From NCBI GenBank assembly GCA_963780795.1, contig CAWADH010000008.1, positions 744,001-808,000 of the forward strand: a stretch of DNA of 64,000 nt, given 5' to 3'. The notes below the pieces were generated by a model that searched no databases, was not told the DNA's origin, and saw only the letters and a program-made list of their open reading frames with translations. The number at the start of each line of letters is the position of its first letter. Within the stretch, counting starts at the first letter, position 1. Made by a program: the position numbers and the translations under genes. Below are positions 34,720 to 44,137 of this stretch, piece by piece. Origin of the DNA: DATJGR01 sp963780795 (GTDB lineage: Bacteria; Pseudomonadota; Gammaproteobacteria; Pseudomonadales; Azotimanducaceae).

Positions 34720-35718
34720 TCAGCCGGTCCGCTGGACGATGCGGCGTACTCGATATACCGGCTTCGATTGGGACTCGTGGTAGGTGCGGTTGACCATCTC
34801 GGCGAGCAATCCCATCAGGAAGCTCATTACGCCGATTGCAAACAGAATTACCGCCAGGATGGGTAACGGAGTCTGGATGAGGGAAATTCCCTCGAAGAGC
34901 TTCAGCCAGGTGGCCCACGCCAGCACGAGTGTCGCAACGGACACGCTGATCAAACCGAATCCACCGAACAAATAAATCGGCTTTCCCGCGTACCGGAACA
35001 GAAATTTCACCACCAGCAGGTCGAGCACTACCTTAACGACCCGCTCCAATCCGTACTTGGACTCGCCGTGAACACGCGGATGATGCGTGACCTCAATTTC
35101 GCCCACTCGCGCCCCATTCCACGCCGCATAGATCGGCACGAAGCGATGCATCTCCCCGTAGAGCCTCACACCTTCCAACACATCCCGACGATATGCCTTT
35201 AGGGAACACCCGTAATCATGAAGGTGGACTCCAGACACTTTCGAAATCAGATCGTTTGCGAGACGGCTCGGCAGATTTCGCTTGAATGCGGCGTCCTTCC
35301 GGTCCTTACGCCAACCCGACACGACGTCGAATCCTTCTTCTAGCTTGGCCAACAGGCGTCCGATGTCGCTCGGATCGTTTTGAAGATCGCCATCCATCGG
35401 CACGATGATGTCACCGCGCGCGTGGTCGAGTCCGGCCATAAGAGCTGCCGTTTGACCGTAATTCCGGCTGAGATGAATAACTATAACCCTATCGTCTCCG
35501 GCGGCGACACCGTCGAGGCGCTCAGCAGAACGATCGCGACTGCCGTCATTGACGAGGATCAATTCCCATGAGCGTCCCAACGCATCCATTGAATCCCGGA
35601 TCCGCTCGTACAGGATCGGAATGTTTTCTTCTTCGTTGAAAATCGGAACCGCCACCGAAATCTCAGGCGTCGCGCACATCCGCGTTTTCGCAATGACGCC
35701 AGCTTCTATCTCCTCCAT
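34720..35718 (-). CDS. Glycosyltransferase family 2, polyprenyl-phosphate sugar synthase type (DPM1/ArnC-like)
   Basis: 332 aa. GT2 domain first (ISVAVPIFNEEENIPILYER, VNDGSRDRS, VPMDGDLQNDP), and then two C-terminal membrane spans (YLFGGFGLISVSVATLVLAW and ILAVILFAIGVMSFLMGLL), the ArnC/GtrB layout. Such enzymes load a sugar onto undecaprenyl phosphate at the cytoplasmic face. ATG 35718 is preferred; the frame extends to a TTG at 35748. The short transporter-like gene just upstream fits the usual synthase-plus-flippase pairing. Confidence 0.9.
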   Translation of the reverse strand: MEEIEAGVIAKTRMCATPEISVAVPIFNEEENIPILYERIRDSMDALGRSWELILVNDGSRDRSAERLDGVAAGDDRVIVIHLSRNYGQTAALMAGLDHARGDIIVPMDGDLQNDPSDIGRLLAKLEEGFDVVSGWRKDRKDAAFKRNLPSRLANDLISKVSGVHLHDYGCSLKAYRRDVLEGVRLYGEMHRFVPIYAAWNGARVGEIEVTHHPRVHGESKYGLERVVKVVLDLLVVKFLFRYAGKPIYLFGGFGLISVSVATLVLAWATWLKLFEGISLIQTPLPILAVILFAIGVMSFLMGLLAEMVNRTYHESQSKPVYRVRRIVQRTG

Positions 35719-35763
35719 CAGTCTGAATTCCACGCGAAGAGCGGGCAAGTCTAACCGAACCCG

Positions 35764-36000
35764 TCACGGCCTTCTTCCTGCGGCGAGCAACGTCTGCGGT
35801 ACGCGAGTCAGAATCCAAACCCAGACGAGGGAGGCGTACAACACAACAGCACCATGAAAGTACCAACTCGTCAGGAGTACCTGAATGAAAGTGGAGGAGC
35901 GTTCGAGCTTGGTCTGGTCAGCAGCGAGCTTGAACAACATCCGACCGAACGACATCCCCATCGAATACGCAACCAGCATGGCCACGTTGACTGCGGTCAA
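35764..36000 (-). pseudogene. Truncated EamA/SMR-like transporter (ArnE/GtrA-type flippase remnant)
   Basis: About 78 codons from TTG 36000. The sequence has SMR/EamA-like character: LVAYSMGMSFGRMLFKLAAD, then VLYASLVWVWILTRVP. A complete ArnE-like protein would carry about 35 further residues with a final two spans; here the chain ends right after RVP in QTLLAAGRRP. No continuation is found in other frames before the GT2 gene. Either a truncated gene or a shortened protein. The frame is open upstream to 36114, but that part looks non-coding. Confidence 0.5.
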
Positions 36001-36127
36001 GCGATTTCCCGATTCATTTCTCGTTCCCCGATACAATTGCGTCGAGCCTCGCGCGTTCGGCCACAAACGCCGGGAAGCCAATGCGAGTCTACGAGTCGAC
36101 TCTAACTGGGACACTAGGACGCACTAG

Positions 36128-39100
36128 TTGATCAAGGTAGCCTTCGATCGGTTGATTGGACACGGGCTTCGCTTCGCGAAACGCGCCTATCAAACGCTGC
36201 CGTTGAGTTACGAGTCAAAGGCCGTGCATCGACGCGTAGTCGCGCATCTATTTCCCAGGCTCCTGCTCCTGAGCGGAGCCCCACGTTCATCGATTCCGGT
36301 TCTCGCGACCGTACCCCAATATCTGCCGCTTGGAATCCTGCCGGGCCACCTCAATCCGGATTCCGAAATGAGTCCGCTCGATGTGCGCTCGTCCTTAAAT
36401 CCCTTTGTTTCGATCGTAATCCCCGTGTTCGGACAGATCGAATACACCACTCGATGCCTCGCCTCCATCGCAGCCAACACCCCTACGGCAGCGTTCGAAG
36501 TCATCGTGGTCGACGATTGCTCTCCGGACGACACCGCGGTGGCTCTCCAGCGCATCGACGGGATACGTCTGATCCACAACGAGGAAAATCAAGGCTTCAT
36601 TCGTTCCTGTAACGCGGGCGCAGCGATCGCACGTGGGCAATACCTGCATTTCCTGAACAACGACACTGTCGTGACCCGCGGCTGGCTGGATGAGTTGCTG
36701 AGAACGTTCGACGCATTCCCGGGCACTGGATTCGTGGGTTCCAAGCTCGTCTATCCCGACGGACGTCTACAGGAGGCAGGCGCGATCATCTGGCAAGACG
36801 GAAGCGCCTGGAACTTCGGCCGCGACCAGGACGCGGCGCTACCGACGTACAACTATGCGAGAGAAGTCGACTACTGTTCCGGCGCCTCGATCGTGGTGCC
36901 GAAGTCGCTCTTCGACGAACTTGGCGGCTTCGATGAACGCTATCTGCCGGCGTACTGTGAAGACGCAGATCTGGCACTCAAGGTTCGAGCCGCCGGCTAC
37001 CGCGTGATCTACCAACCGCTTTCAACGGTATTTCACTACGAGGGAGTCACCTCGGGTACTGATCCTGCAAGCGGCATCAAGTCGTATCAGATCACCAACA
37101 CGATGAAGCTGTTCGAGCGTTGGCGAGAACAGTTGAAATCGCATCAAGCCCCTGGCGAGGATCCGGACAAGGCGAAAGATCGGACGGCGAAGAGGCGGGC
37201 GCTCGTACTCGACCACTGCACTCCCACGCCCGATCAGGACGCCGGGTCAGTGCTCGTATTCAACATGCTGCTGCTGCTGCGAGAGATGGATTTTCAAGTC
37301 ACGTTCATCGCAGAGAGCGAACTTCGGTATGTACCAGGACATACGACTGCGCTGCAACGCATCGGCGTCGAAGTGCTCTGGGCGCCGTACCTCCTTTCGG
37401 TTGAATCGCATCTCAAGCAGTGCGGGCGCCGCTACGATCTCGCGCTCCTGTATCGTCCCAGCGTGGTAGCGCAGTACGTCAAAGCCGCTCGAAAGTACTG
37501 CCCAAACGCAAAGGTACTGTTCCACACGCAGGACCTACATTTCCTTCGAATGCAACGCGAAGGCGAGCTTCTCGGTGACTCAAAGACGATGAAGCTAGCA
37601 ACGAGCATGAAACAACTCGAATTCAACGCCATTCGAGCAGTGGATGCGACGATCGTGGTCAGTACGGCCGAACTCGAACTGCTGCGACGCGAACTAAGCG
37701 GCGAGGCGATTTTCGTTCTCCCTCTCATCGTCTCAGTTCCGGGGACAGTAAAGGGGTTCCACGAACGACGCGACATCGTATTCGTGGGCAGCTATCACCA
37801 CACGCCCAACGTCGACGCAGTGCGATTCTTCGTTGCTGAGATCATGCCACTGCTGCGCACGCGACTACCGGGTGTCCGTTTCTACGCGGCTGGTAGCAAC
37901 CCCACTCCGGAAGTCCAAAGTTTGGCCAGTGAAGACGTCTCGGTCACCGGATACATCGAGGACCTGGACGCGCTTCTGAACCAGATGCGTGTTTCAGTTG
38001 CCCCACTTCGCTTCGGGGCGGGGATCAAAGGCAAGATCACATCTGCAATGTCGGTGGGCCTGCCGGTCGTAGCCACCTCGATGGCGACCGAAGGCATGTC
38101 ACTGACCGATGGAGACAACGTCATTGTGGCCGATGCCGTAAACGAGTTCGTATCGAGCATCGCCCGCGTCTACGAAGAAGAATCTGTCTGGAACGCCCTG
38201 AGCCGGAACGGAATCGCATTCGCCGACAAGGCGTGGGGACCGGAAGCGGCCTGGAGAAATCTCTCGGAGATTCTTGCCCGACTCGGGTTCGCTTCACAGC
38301 GCAACGAGCGCTCTCTGCGCCTTTACTCTTCTGTTAGCGAAGTCTCGCTGAGGTCGCCTGGGGTTGAGCTCGTCTATCTGAACCCCATCTTCGTCGCTCG
38401 GACTCGCGGCGAGTTCGAACGGGGTCTGCAGAACGAGGTGCTCACCACGCTTGGCAGTCTCGAGAATCGTCTGGTTGAAAGCGCCGACGACGAAATCGTT
38501 TCGTTCGATGGGTTTTGCGTTCCATGCAATGGACGCGTCGCGCTCCAGATTGTCATGGGACCCACCAATCCGCGGAGCGGACATCGGAACCCGAATTGGA
38601 GGGAGACCCTGACGTGTCCAGTGTGCGGAATGAACAACCGTCAGCGCTTGGTTGCAACGCTGCTCAGAGAGGAACTCGAACCGTCCCGCAACAGGGCCGT
38701 GTATTTCATGGAGCAGATCACACCCATGTTTCGGTGGGCCGAAACGGCATTTCCACAACACCGCATCATTGGCAGCGAGTACCTCGGAGACGCTTTTGAC
38801 GGCGGTCAAGTCAGGGAGGGCATCCGTCACGAGGATATGATGAATCTGAGCTTCCCCGCCGAATCATTGGATCTCATCGTCAGCAACGACGTGTTCGAGC
38901 ATGTCCCCAAGCCAGTACGAGCGTTCTCGGAGTGTGCACGAACCCTGCGGCGCGGCGGGACGTTGCTTGCAACCGTGCCATTTCACGAAGACTACGACGA
39001 GTCGGTGACGCGAGCGCGACTCGAAGACGGCGGATTGCACCACGTGCTTCCGCCTGAGTTTCATGAAAATCCAATGTCGCGCAAAGGATCTCTCGTCTTC

Positions 39101-39241
39101 ACAGACTTCGGGTGGGATCTGCTGACGATGGCACGCGATGCCGGGTTCGAAGACATCCACATTGCCGCGTATGCCTCCGGCGCGTTGGGGCATCTCGGCA
39201 CTTGCCAACTGATATTCAAAGGATCGAAGAAGCAGGCATGA
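36128..39241 (+). CDS. GT2 - GT4 - methyltransferase fusion protein
   Basis: 1037 aa. Residues about 92-330: GT2 domain (VSIVIPVFGQIEYTTRCL, FLNNDTVVTRGWLDELL, YCEDADLALKVRAAGYRV). Residues about 355-720: GT4-like GT-B domain (DQDAGSVLVFNMLLLL, IVFVGSYHHTPNVDAVRFF, MSVGLPVVATSMATEGM). Residues about 795-1037: a cysteine pair FCVPC, a second TCPVCGMNNRQRL (zinc-ribbon-like), then a methyltransferase-like region SLDLIVSNDVFEHVPKPVRA with RRGGTLLATVPF. The glycine-rich SAM motif I is not obvious. TTG 36128 follows AGGA at about 9 bases. Could extend the chain and cap it; inference. Confidence 0.85.
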   Translation: MIKVAFDRLIGHGLRFAKRAYQTLPLSYESKAVHRRVVAHLFPRLLLLSGAPRSSIPVLATVPQYLPLGILPGHLNPDSEMSPLDVRSSLNPFVSIVIPVFGQIEYTTRCLASIAANTPTAAFEVIVVDDCSPDDTAVALQRIDGIRLIHNEENQGFIRSCNAGAAIARGQYLHFLNNDTVVTRGWLDELLRTFDAFPGTGFVGSKLVYPDGRLQEAGAIIWQDGSAWNFGRDQDAALPTYNYAREVDYCSGASIVVPKSLFDELGGFDERYLPAYCEDADLALKVRAAGYRVIYQPLSTVFHYEGVTSGTDPASGIKSYQITNTMKLFERWREQLKSHQAPGEDPDKAKDRTAKRRALVLDHCTPTPDQDAGSVLVFNMLLLLREMDFQVTFIAESELRYVPGHTTALQRIGVEVLWAPYLLSVESHLKQCGRRYDLALLYRPSVVAQYVKAARKYCPNAKVLFHTQDLHFLRMQREGELLGDSKTMKLATSMKQLEFNAIRAVDATIVVSTAELELLRRELSGEAIFVLPLIVSVPGTVKGFHERRDIVFVGSYHHTPNVDAVRFFVAEIMPLLRTRLPGVRFYAAGSNPTPEVQSLASEDVSVTGYIEDLDALLNQMRVSVAPLRFGAGIKGKITSAMSVGLPVVATSMATEGMSLTDGDNVIVADAVNEFVSSIARVYEEESVWNALSRNGIAFADKAWGPEAAWRNLSEILARLGFASQRNERSLRLYSSVSEVSLRSPGVELVYLNPIFVARTRGEFERGLQNEVLTTLGSLENRLVESADDEIVSFDGFCVPCNGRVALQIVMGPTNPRSGHRNPNWRETLTCPVCGMNNRQRLVATLLREELEPSRNRAVYFMEQITPMFRWAETAFPQHRIIGSEYLGDAFDGGQVREGIRHEDMMNLSFPAESLDLIVSNDVFEHVPKPVRAFSECARTLRRGGTLLATVPFHEDYDESVTRARLEDGGLHHVLPPEFHENPMSRKGSLVFTDFGWDLLTMARDAGFEDIHIAAYASGALGHLGTCQLIFKGSKKQA

Positions 39242-39260
39242 ACTCGTCATGCGAGACCGG

Positions 39261-40157
39261 TCAAGTGGCCGAAGCCTCACCCTCGCCGAGACCGATCAGA
39301 ACACGACGCAACGAGTCCCGCCAATCCGGCGCGTCTTCGCCCGTGATTCTCTGCAATTCCGACGAATCGAGGATCGAGTTCGATGGTCGTCTCGCGCTCG
39401 TTGGGTATTGGTCGGTCGTTATGGGATCGAGTCGCGGTACACGGCGTACCATCCCCAACGCGGCAGCGGTTTCGAATATCGCCTTCGCAAAACCAAACCA
39501 TGTCGTTGGCGGTTGAGACGAATAGTGGAGCAGGCGTCCGGCTTCGCGTATGTCAGGTCGCGCGGCGTAGCGCCACACCACCTCTGCAATGTCAGCTGCC
39601 GCACACGGCGTGCCGAACTGATCGTCGACCACCCTGACCACATCCTGGCTCGCCAATCTCAACATTGTTTTGACGAAATTCGACCCGGCCACGCCGTATA
39701 CCCAGGAAACTCGGAGGATCAGACCGGGTATCCGCGCATCATGGATCTGGCGCTCCCCTGCCAGTTTCGATTCACCGTAAACGTTGATCGGGTTTGTTCT
39801 GTCGTCTTCGCGATAGGCCGAAGTGCGTTGTCCGTCGAACACGTAATCCGTCGACAAGTGAATCAACGGCGTCGCGTGCGGGCTGCAGGCGCGGGCGACG
39901 TTCCCTGCACCGTCGGCGTTTGTGGCGAACGCCGATTCGCGTTCCGATTCCGCCTTGTCTACCGCCGTATAGGCCGCAGCGTTGACGACGAGATCCGGGC
40001 GGATGCGGGCAAATACCTTTGTGACTGATTCGGCATCGCGGATATCCATCTCGCGCGAGGCGGGAGCAACGACCTCATAGTTCGACGGTGCAGACATCAC
40101 AACTTCGCGACCGACCTGACCAGAGGCTCCGATAATCAGCACGCGTCGGAGCATCAT
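39261..40157 (-). CDS. rfbD: dTDP-4-dehydrorhamnose reductase
   Basis: 298 aa. Last step of dTDP-L-rhamnose synthesis. N-terminal RVLIIGASGQVGREV, LVVNAAAYTAVDKAESE, HLSTDYVFDGQ, then NVYGESKLAGE (catalytic Tyr and Lys of YxxxK intact) and LRVSWVYG. ATG 40157 overlaps the rfbC stop (ATGA); a second ATG follows directly. Last gene of a minus-strand run that starts at the TylF-like gene near 48103. Convergent with the fusion gene at 36128. Confidence 0.95.
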   Translation of the reverse strand: MMLRRVLIIGASGQVGREVVMSAPSNYEVVAPASREMDIRDAESVTKVFARIRPDLVVNAAAYTAVDKAESERESAFATNADGAGNVARACSPHATPLIHLSTDYVFDGQRTSAYREDDRTNPINVYGESKLAGERQIHDARIPGLILRVSWVYGVAGSNFVKTMLRLASQDVVRVVDDQFGTPCAAADIAEVVWRYAARPDIREAGRLLHYSSQPPTTWFGFAKAIFETAAALGMVRRVPRLDPITTDQYPTSARRPSNSILDSSELQRITGEDAPDWRDSLRRVLIGLGEGEASAT

Positions 40158-40696
40158 TCGACAGCGAGCGCGCTGCGCAGTGGTTTGTTTACCGCATCCC
40201 GCGCCGACACTATCGGATTTTCCACGGGCCAATGAATATTCAATTCGGGGTCGTTCCAGAGCAGTCCGATCTCGTCTTCCGGGTGATAGAACTCCGTGCA
40301 CTTGTATTCGAAGTCAGCACGATCCGAAAGCACGCAGAAACCGTGAGCAAAGCCTGGCGGGATATAAAACTGCAGATGGTTCGTCTCTGAGATTTCGATC
40401 CCAACCCACTGCCGAAACGTGTTCGACTGCGGATTCACGTCGACAGCAACGTCCCACACGCTACCCCTCACTACTCGAACCAGCTTGCCTTGCGGGTACT
40501 TGCGCTGCAGATGCAGACCCCGCAAGACTCCTTTTCTGGAGTGCGAGTGATTGTCCTGCACAAATTCGATATCGAGTCCGGGCACGTCGGCGTATTGCTG
40601 CCGATTGTACGTTTCGACAAAGAACCCTCGATCATCACGAAAAACCTGCGGTTCGAGGATGAGCACACCGTCGAGCTTGGTCCGTGTGACCTTCAC
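40154..40696 (-). CDS. rfbC: dTDP-4-dehydrorhamnose 3,5-epimerase
   Basis: 180 aa cupin epimerase, the usual RfbC length. Signature residues: FRDDRGFFVETYN, QDNHSHSRKGVLRGLHLQ (catalytic His), VWDVAVDVN, FYIPPGFAHGFCVLSD and YKCTEFYHPEDE. GTG 40696 overlaps the rfbA stop (GTGA), so translation is coupled on both sides. Confidence 0.96.
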   Translation of the reverse strand: MKVTRTKLDGVLILEPQVFRDDRGFFVETYNRQQYADVPGLDIEFVQDNHSHSRKGVLRGLHLQRKYPQGKLVRVVRGSVWDVAVDVNPQSNTFRQWVGIEISETNHLQFYIPPGFAHGFCVLSDRADFEYKCTEFYHPEDEIGLLWNDPELNIHWPVENPIVSARDAVNKPLRSALAVE

Positions 40697-41637
40697 CTAC
40701 CCGCATTCCAGAACGACGGCGCCGCGTCTCGCGCGTCTGCGCTGCCGTCGTGTCTCACTTCGCGCAGCAACTCGTACAGGTACTCTCCGTACGCCGATTT
40801 CCCGATGCGTCCGGCCAGCGTCGTCAATGCAGCGTCGTCTATCCAACCCAAGCGCCAAGCAACCTCCTCAGGACACGCAATTTTGAGACCCTGCCTGTGT
40901 TCTATGGTCTGAACAAACTGGCTCGCCTCCAGCAGTGACTCGTGCGTTCCCGTATCGAGCCATGCCATGCCACGCCCCATACTCTTGACGTCGAGCCGGC
41001 CGCGTTCGAGGTAGTGCCGGTTGAGGTCGGTGATTTCGATCTCTCCGCGGGCAGACGGAGCGAGATCGCGCGCAATTGCCACCACGTCGTTGTCGTATAC
41101 GTAAAGGCCCGTGACCGCAAAGTGCGAACGCGGATTGACCGGTTTCTCGACGATCGCAGTCGGCCGGCCATCGGAGTCGAACTCGACCACTCCAAACCGC
41201 TCAGGATCTTTGACCGGATAAGCGAATATCGTTGCGCCTCGATTGTCGCGCACCGCTGTTTGAGTCAATCGTGACAAATCGCTACCGAAAAAGATGTTGT
41301 CGCCAAGAATCATCACGCACGGATCGTTGCCGATGAAGTGTCGACCGACGACGAACGCGTGAGCGAGCCCACGAGGCTCATCTTGAACGGCGTAGCTCAA
41401 AGACAGTCCCCACTGACCGCCGTCTCCCAACAGTTCTTCGAATCTCGGCGTGTCCGCGGGAGTAGAGATCACGAGAATGTCACGGACACCCGCCAACATG
41501 AGTGTCGTTAGCGGATAGTAGATCATTGGCTTGTCGTAGACGGGGAGCAGTTGCTTGCACAATGCTCGCGTGACCGGATACAAACGTGTCCCGTGACCGC
41601 CTGCCAGCACGATCCCCTTCGTGTTCTTGTCAACCAA
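40693..41637 (-). CDS. rfbA: Glucose-1-phosphate thymidylyltransferase
   Basis: 314 aa. Makes dTDP-glucose. KGIVLAGGHGTRLYPVTRAL (nucleotidyl motif; one Gly/Ser differs from the common GGSGTRL), KQLLPVYDKPMIYYPL, ILGDNIFFG and RGMAWLDTGTHESLLEA are family marks. TTG 41637 is chosen because GGAGG lies 6 bases upstream and gives an N-terminus like that of known RfbA; GTG 41661 is the first possible start. It overlaps the end of rfbB by 8 bases. Confidence 0.95.
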   Translation of the reverse strand: MVDKNTKGIVLAGGHGTRLYPVTRALCKQLLPVYDKPMIYYPLTTLMLAGVRDILVISTPADTPRFEELLGDGGQWGLSLSYAVQDEPRGLAHAFVVGRHFIGNDPCVMILGDNIFFGSDLSRLTQTAVRDNRGATIFAYPVKDPERFGVVEFDSDGRPTAIVEKPVNPRSHFAVTGLYVYDNDVVAIARDLAPSARGEIEITDLNRHYLERGRLDVKSMGRGMAWLDTGTHESLLEASQFVQTIEHRQGLKIACPEEVAWRLGWIDDAALTTLAGRIGKSAYGEYLYELLREVRHDGSADARDAAPSFWNAGR

Positions 41638-42685
41638 CGCGGTCCTCCGTTCTGGCAACACCGAGACGATGCCCGGAGTACAGGTTGCTCCTGCGCCGAC
41701 ACCAGGTCAGATTTTCCACATACCAGGCGACCGTGTCGTCAATTCCCTTCGAGAATTCCGTCTGCGCAACCCAACCCAGTTCCTCGCGGATCCGCCGTGA
41801 ATCAATCGCGTAGCGTCGGTCGTGTCCCGGGCGATCGGTGACGAACTGAATCAGCCGAAGCATCTCTTGCTCGCTCTCGCCGGTATGACGCGCGACGGAT
41901 CGAAGGATGCTTTCTACCACCGTGACATTGTGTTGCTCGCAGTTGCCGCCAATGTTGTACGTCCGGCCGGGGCGCCCCTTTTCAAGCACTTTGAGCAGTC
42001 CGCGCACATGGTCGTCAACGTGCAGCCAATCGCGCACCTGCATTCCATCGCCATAGACCGGAATCGGCTGGTGTTGGAGCGCCTTCAGAATGGTCAACGG
42101 GATCAGCTTCTCGGGGAACTGATACGGCCCATAATTGTTCGAACAATTGGTCACCAAGACCGGAAGACGGTAAGTCTCGAACCATGCGCGTGCCAAATGG
42201 TCTGACCCTGCCTTAGACGCAGAGTACGGCGAGTTTGGACTATACGGGGTGTCCTCGGTAAATCGACCCGTGGCTCCGAGGCTGCCATAAACCTCATCCG
42301 TCGACACGTGCAGGAAGCGGAAGGAGTCTCCTTTCGCAGCCGCAAACTCGCGGGCGACCTCGAGCAGCCGATACGTGCCGACTACATTCGTTTGAATGAA
42401 GTCACCCGGACCGTCGATCGAGCGATCGACATGCGTTTCCGCAGCTAAATGCATGACTGCATCGGGGGAAAAATCAAAAAACGCAGTGCGCAGTCGGGCA
42501 GCGTCGCAGATGTCGATCTGTTCGAACCGATGCCCCGGCTGCTCCAAAATCTCTGAGAGATTATCGAGGCTGCCCGAATACGTCAGCTTATCGATCGTAC
42601 AGACTTGCGCGTTGTGTTCGAGCAGGAGGTGACGAACCAGCGCGGAGCCGATGAAGCCGGCGCCGCCCGTAACTAGCACTCGCAT
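41630..42685 (-). CDS. rfbB: dTDP-glucose 4,6-dehydratase
   Basis: 351 aa extended SDR. RVLVTGGAGFIGSALVRHLL, HLAAETHVDRSIDGP, HVSTDEVYGSLG and PYSASKAGSDHL (intact YxxxK), then NCSNNYGPYQFPEKLIPL and VRDWLHVDDH. With rfbA, rfbC and rfbD it gives a full dTDP-L-rhamnose pathway, in gene order B-A-C-D on the minus strand. Lies 14 bases after the manC-type gene. Confidence 0.96.
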   Translation of the reverse strand: MRVLVTGGAGFIGSALVRHLLLEHNAQVCTIDKLTYSGSLDNLSEILEQPGHRFEQIDICDAARLRTAFFDFSPDAVMHLAAETHVDRSIDGPGDFIQTNVVGTYRLLEVAREFAAAKGDSFRFLHVSTDEVYGSLGATGRFTEDTPYSPNSPYSASKAGSDHLARAWFETYRLPVLVTNCSNNYGPYQFPEKLIPLTILKALQHQPIPVYGDGMQVRDWLHVDDHVRGLLKVLEKGRPGRTYNIGGNCEQHNVTVVESILRSVARHTGESEQEMLRLIQFVTDRPGHDRRYAIDSRRIREELGWVAQTEFSKGIDDTVAWYVENLTWCRRRSNLYSGHRLGVARTEDRVG

Positions 42686-42699
42686 GGCATTAAACCTGT

Positions 42700-44109
42700 T
42701 TATCCCCGACCGTACGCGTCCTGAAACCGAACGATGTCGTCTTCCCCCAGATACGATCCAACCTGAACTTCCATCAGGTGCAGCGGAATCTTACCGGGAT
42801 TCGCTAACCTGTGTTTGGTGCCGATCGGAATGTAAGTCGACTGGTTTTCGTGCACTACGAATTCTTTATCGTCGCAAGTGACCGTCGCAGTTCCCTGCAC
42901 GACGATCCAATGTTCTGAACGGTGATGGTGCATCTGCAGCGAAAGTGTCGCGCCCGGATTTACGGTCAGCCGCTTGACCTGATAGCGGTCGCCCTGCTCG
43001 ACCGTTTCGTAGCTTCCCCACGGGCGATATACGCGCTGATGCGTGAGATGTTCCGACCGCTTCGTCGCGCGCAGCTTCTCTACGACGCGCTTGACGTCTT
43101 GCGCGTGATCGCGGTGCGCCACCAGGACGGCGTCAGGGGTTTCGATGACCATCAGGTCCTTTACGCCCACCGTCGCGAGCAGTCGTCCCTCGGATATCAG
43201 CAGCGAGCCCGACGTGTCGACCGTCACGACGTCGCCGCGAATGTGGTTGCCGCCACCGTCGCGCGGCGAGACTTCCCACAGGGCTTTCCATGATCCAACG
43301 TCGCTCCAGCCCACATTGATCGGCAGCACCACGGCGTGACGCGTCTTCTCCATCACCGCATAGTCGATCGACTCGGAAGGGCATTTGCTGAACTCGGCGC
43401 CGGGGCGCATGAAGTCGAGATCGTTCGACATGTTCCGGACTGCGCTTTGGCAAGCCTTGAAGATGTCGGGTCGATGCGTCTCGAGTTCCTTGAGGAACGT
43501 GCTCGCCTTGAACATGAACATGCCGCTGTTCCAGAAGTATCCACCAGCGGCAAGGTACTTGCGGGCCGTGTCGACATCGGGCTTTTCGACGAACTGCGCC
43601 ACTTCGTGCGCGCCCGCGCCAATTGAGACACCGGCTTTGATGTAGCCATAGCCGGTCTCTGGAACTTCCGCGAATATTCCGAACGTCAGCAACCGGTCTT
43701 CGCGAACCAAATCTGCACCAGTCGTGACAGCGGCGCGAAACGCTGCGGGATCGGCGACGTGGTGATCGGCGGCGAGTATCAACATCACCGGATCGTCACC
43801 GCCCGACATGGCTTGCAGCGCAGCCAACGCGATGGCTGGTGCCGTATTGCGCGCAGCCGGTTCCAGCACAATCGCGCCCCACTCTACGCCGATCGCACGA
43901 CATTGCTCGGCAACGATGAAGCGATGATCTTCGTTGCAGATCAGATACGGAGCAGCGGCGTCGAGACCGGCGATACGCGACAGTGTGTCCTGCAGCATCG
44001 TTTGGGCGCCGGTGAGCCTCAGGAACTGTTTCGGATACAGTTCACGCGACAATGGCCACAGGCGCGTACCTGCGCCACCGGCGAGTACCACTGGAAGGAC
44101 GGCCTTCAT
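42700..44109 (-). CDS. manC: Mannose-1-phosphate guanylyltransferase / mannose-6-phosphate isomerase
   Basis: 469 aa, the bifunctional ManC/CpsB/AlgA length. N-terminal guanylyltransferase: VLAGGAGTRLWPLSRELYPK, FVEKPDVDTARKYL, WNSGMFMFKAS and NVGWSDVGSWKAL. C-terminal cupin isomerase: YRPWGSYETVEQGDRYQVKR, LSLQMHHHRSEHWIVVQGTA. Provides GDP-mannose, which may be used directly; no gmd or fcl genes are visible, so fucose is not predicted from this window. Confidence 0.96.
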   Translation of the reverse strand: MKAVLPVVLAGGAGTRLWPLSRELYPKQFLRLTGAQTMLQDTLSRIAGLDAAAPYLICNEDHRFIVAEQCRAIGVEWGAIVLEPAARNTAPAIALAALQAMSGGDDPVMLILAADHHVADPAAFRAAVTTGADLVREDRLLTFGIFAEVPETGYGYIKAGVSIGAGAHEVAQFVEKPDVDTARKYLAAGGYFWNSGMFMFKASTFLKELETHRPDIFKACQSAVRNMSNDLDFMRPGAEFSKCPSESIDYAVMEKTRHAVVLPINVGWSDVGSWKALWEVSPRDGGGNHIRGDVVTVDTSGSLLISEGRLLATVGVKDLMVIETPDAVLVAHRDHAQDVKRVVEKLRATKRSEHLTHQRVYRPWGSYETVEQGDRYQVKRLTVNPGATLSLQMHHHRSEHWIVVQGTATVTCDDKEFVVHENQSTYIPIGTKHRLANPGKIPLHLMEVQVGSYLGEDDIVRFQDAYGRG

Positions 44110-44137
44110 CTAATTGCTGCTCCATTGCCGGCGCCGA

